A DNA stretch of 13,411 bases from Corallococcus sp. CAG:1435 (GTDB lineage: Bacteria > Bacillota > Clostridia > Christensenellales > CAG-314): contig HF998477.1 in the NCBI GenBank assembly GCA_000433775.1, positions 1 through 13,411 on the forward strand. The letters are read 5' to 3'. How positions within the stretch are numbered: the stretch's first letter is position 1; every line of letters starts with the position of its first letter. Shown one piece after another: positions 12,820 through 13,411 of the stretch. Made by a program: the position numbers and the translations under genes. Under the pieces are notes generated by a model. It searched no databases and was not told the origin of the DNA. It was given only the letters and a program-made list of their open reading frames with translations.

Positions 12820-13411
12820 TTATTTCTCCTGCAAAATCTCACCTGTTTTTTCTGAAACAGCCAAATTGAATATATCCTGTGCAACCTGCTCGGCAGAATA
12901 CACTTTCAGTCGGTTGGAACGGCAAAAGTTTTCGATATCACCGTCGGAATAGCAACTACACATGTCGGTACGCACTATTGGCGGGCAAACGCAGTTGACA
13001 TTGACATTTGAACAGGCAAGTTCCTTAGCAAGGCTTTTGGTGAGCCCCACCACGGCAAACTTACTCATACTGTACACGCTTTCACAGGAAGCACCCCTCC
13101 TTCCCCACACGGACGAAACGTTCACGATGCTGCCGTGAGATGTGCGAAGCAACGGCAAGGCAAATTTGCAACAGAAAAAAGTACCTTTGGCGTTGACATT
13201 CATAACCCTGTCAAAATCCTCTTCCGTTGTGTCCTCGCACATTGACTGAAAAGCAATGCTGGCATTGTTGACAAGCACGTCCAACCTTTTGAAAAATTGC
13301 CTGACGAAACGAAACATCTCTTCCGTCTGCGCAACATCGGAAACGTCCGCTTTGTACAGGTGCACGTCACAGCCCTCTTCAAGCAGACTGTTGCGCAACT
13401 CGACGGCTTTG
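12820..13411 (-). CDS. Short-chain dehydrogenase/reductase, 5' end outside the window
   Basis: A Rossmann-fold NAD(P)-dependent oxidoreductase missing its N-terminus. The frame is open to the edge (KAVELRNSLLEEG), so the TTG at 13398 is not the start, and the glycine-rich cofactor loop lies beyond the window. Visible motifs are KADVSD, LVNNAS, the serine segment IVNVSSVWG and YSMSK with the catalytic Tyr and Lys. The conserved PG after the active site reads CPPIVRTDM, a Gly-to-Pro change that could affect cofactor-loop shape. FabG-like, but no fatty-acid genes are near, so the substrate is open. The stop is one base before the next ATG, so the genes are cotranscribed. Confidence 0.9.
   Translation of the reverse strand, partial: KAVELRNSLLEEGCDVHLYKADVSDVAQTEEMFRFVRQFFKRLDVLVNNASIAFQSMCEDTTEEDFDRVMNVNAKGTFFCCKFALPLLRTSHGSIVNVSSVWGRRGASCESVYSMSKFAVVGLTKSLAKELACSNVNVNCVCPPIVRTDMCSCYSDGDIENFCRSNRLKVYSAEQVAQDIFNLAVSEKTGEILQEK

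Overview
The window looks like chromosomal DNA of an anaerobic clostridial (Bacillota) bacterium. The evidence is sigma-A promoters close to consensus, strong GGAGG ribosome sites, rho-independent terminators after most units, an FMN riboswitch before a RibU-type vitamin transporter, a WYL-domain regulator, a tsaE-tsaB-rimI cluster, a PepF/M3 oligopeptidase and cysteine-rich proteins. Genes have moderate GC and the gaps are AT-rich. I cannot name a species, and I see no phage, transposon or CRISPR genes.

Layout, left to right. Positions 1-263 hold the edge of an unknown upstream region and the terminator of a WYL regulator (264-1184, minus). Divergent from the regulator is a 63-residue protein of unknown function (1331-1522, plus). 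Two copies of a TGACA-N6-TGKCA operator lie between them, 53 bp apart, one in each promoter. Next is a minus-strand envelope operon, alpha/beta hydrolase then membrane-anchored MurF-like ligase then Ddl (4808 to 1580), whose genes overlap or nearly touch. Ddl makes D-Ala-D-Ala and MurF adds it to the peptidoglycan precursor. A 409-bp gene-poor stretch follows, then the minus-strand operon tsaE-tsaB-rimI (6747 to 5292) under a TTGCCA-N17-TATAAT promoter. The first two act in the t6A tRNA modification and the third acetylates ribosomal protein S18.

A stand-alone riboflavin-uptake unit comes next (7987 to 6979, minus): consensus promoter, FMN riboswitch, terminator hairpin, ribU, terminator. A gap of about 425 bp (7988-8413) carries short direct and inverted repeats. 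Then come deoC (9107-8460, minus) with its own promoter, a 60-residue membrane protein (9363-9181, minus) and a divergent secreted 136-residue protein (9497-9907, plus) that resembles the YhcN/YlaJ domain. A cluster of three diverged repeats (9985-10108) precedes a minus-strand operon that enters from the right edge: SDR dehydrogenase (truncated by the window), membrane-anchored alpha/beta hydrolase, PepF-like oligopeptidase.

Most content is recognisable housekeeping. The points most worth a second look are the twin-operator WYL switch and its small partner protein, the MurF whose N-terminal domain is replaced by membrane segments, the intergenic repeat families, and the word bias: GATC, AGCT and GGCC are almost absent while TTGCAA is strongly over-represented.
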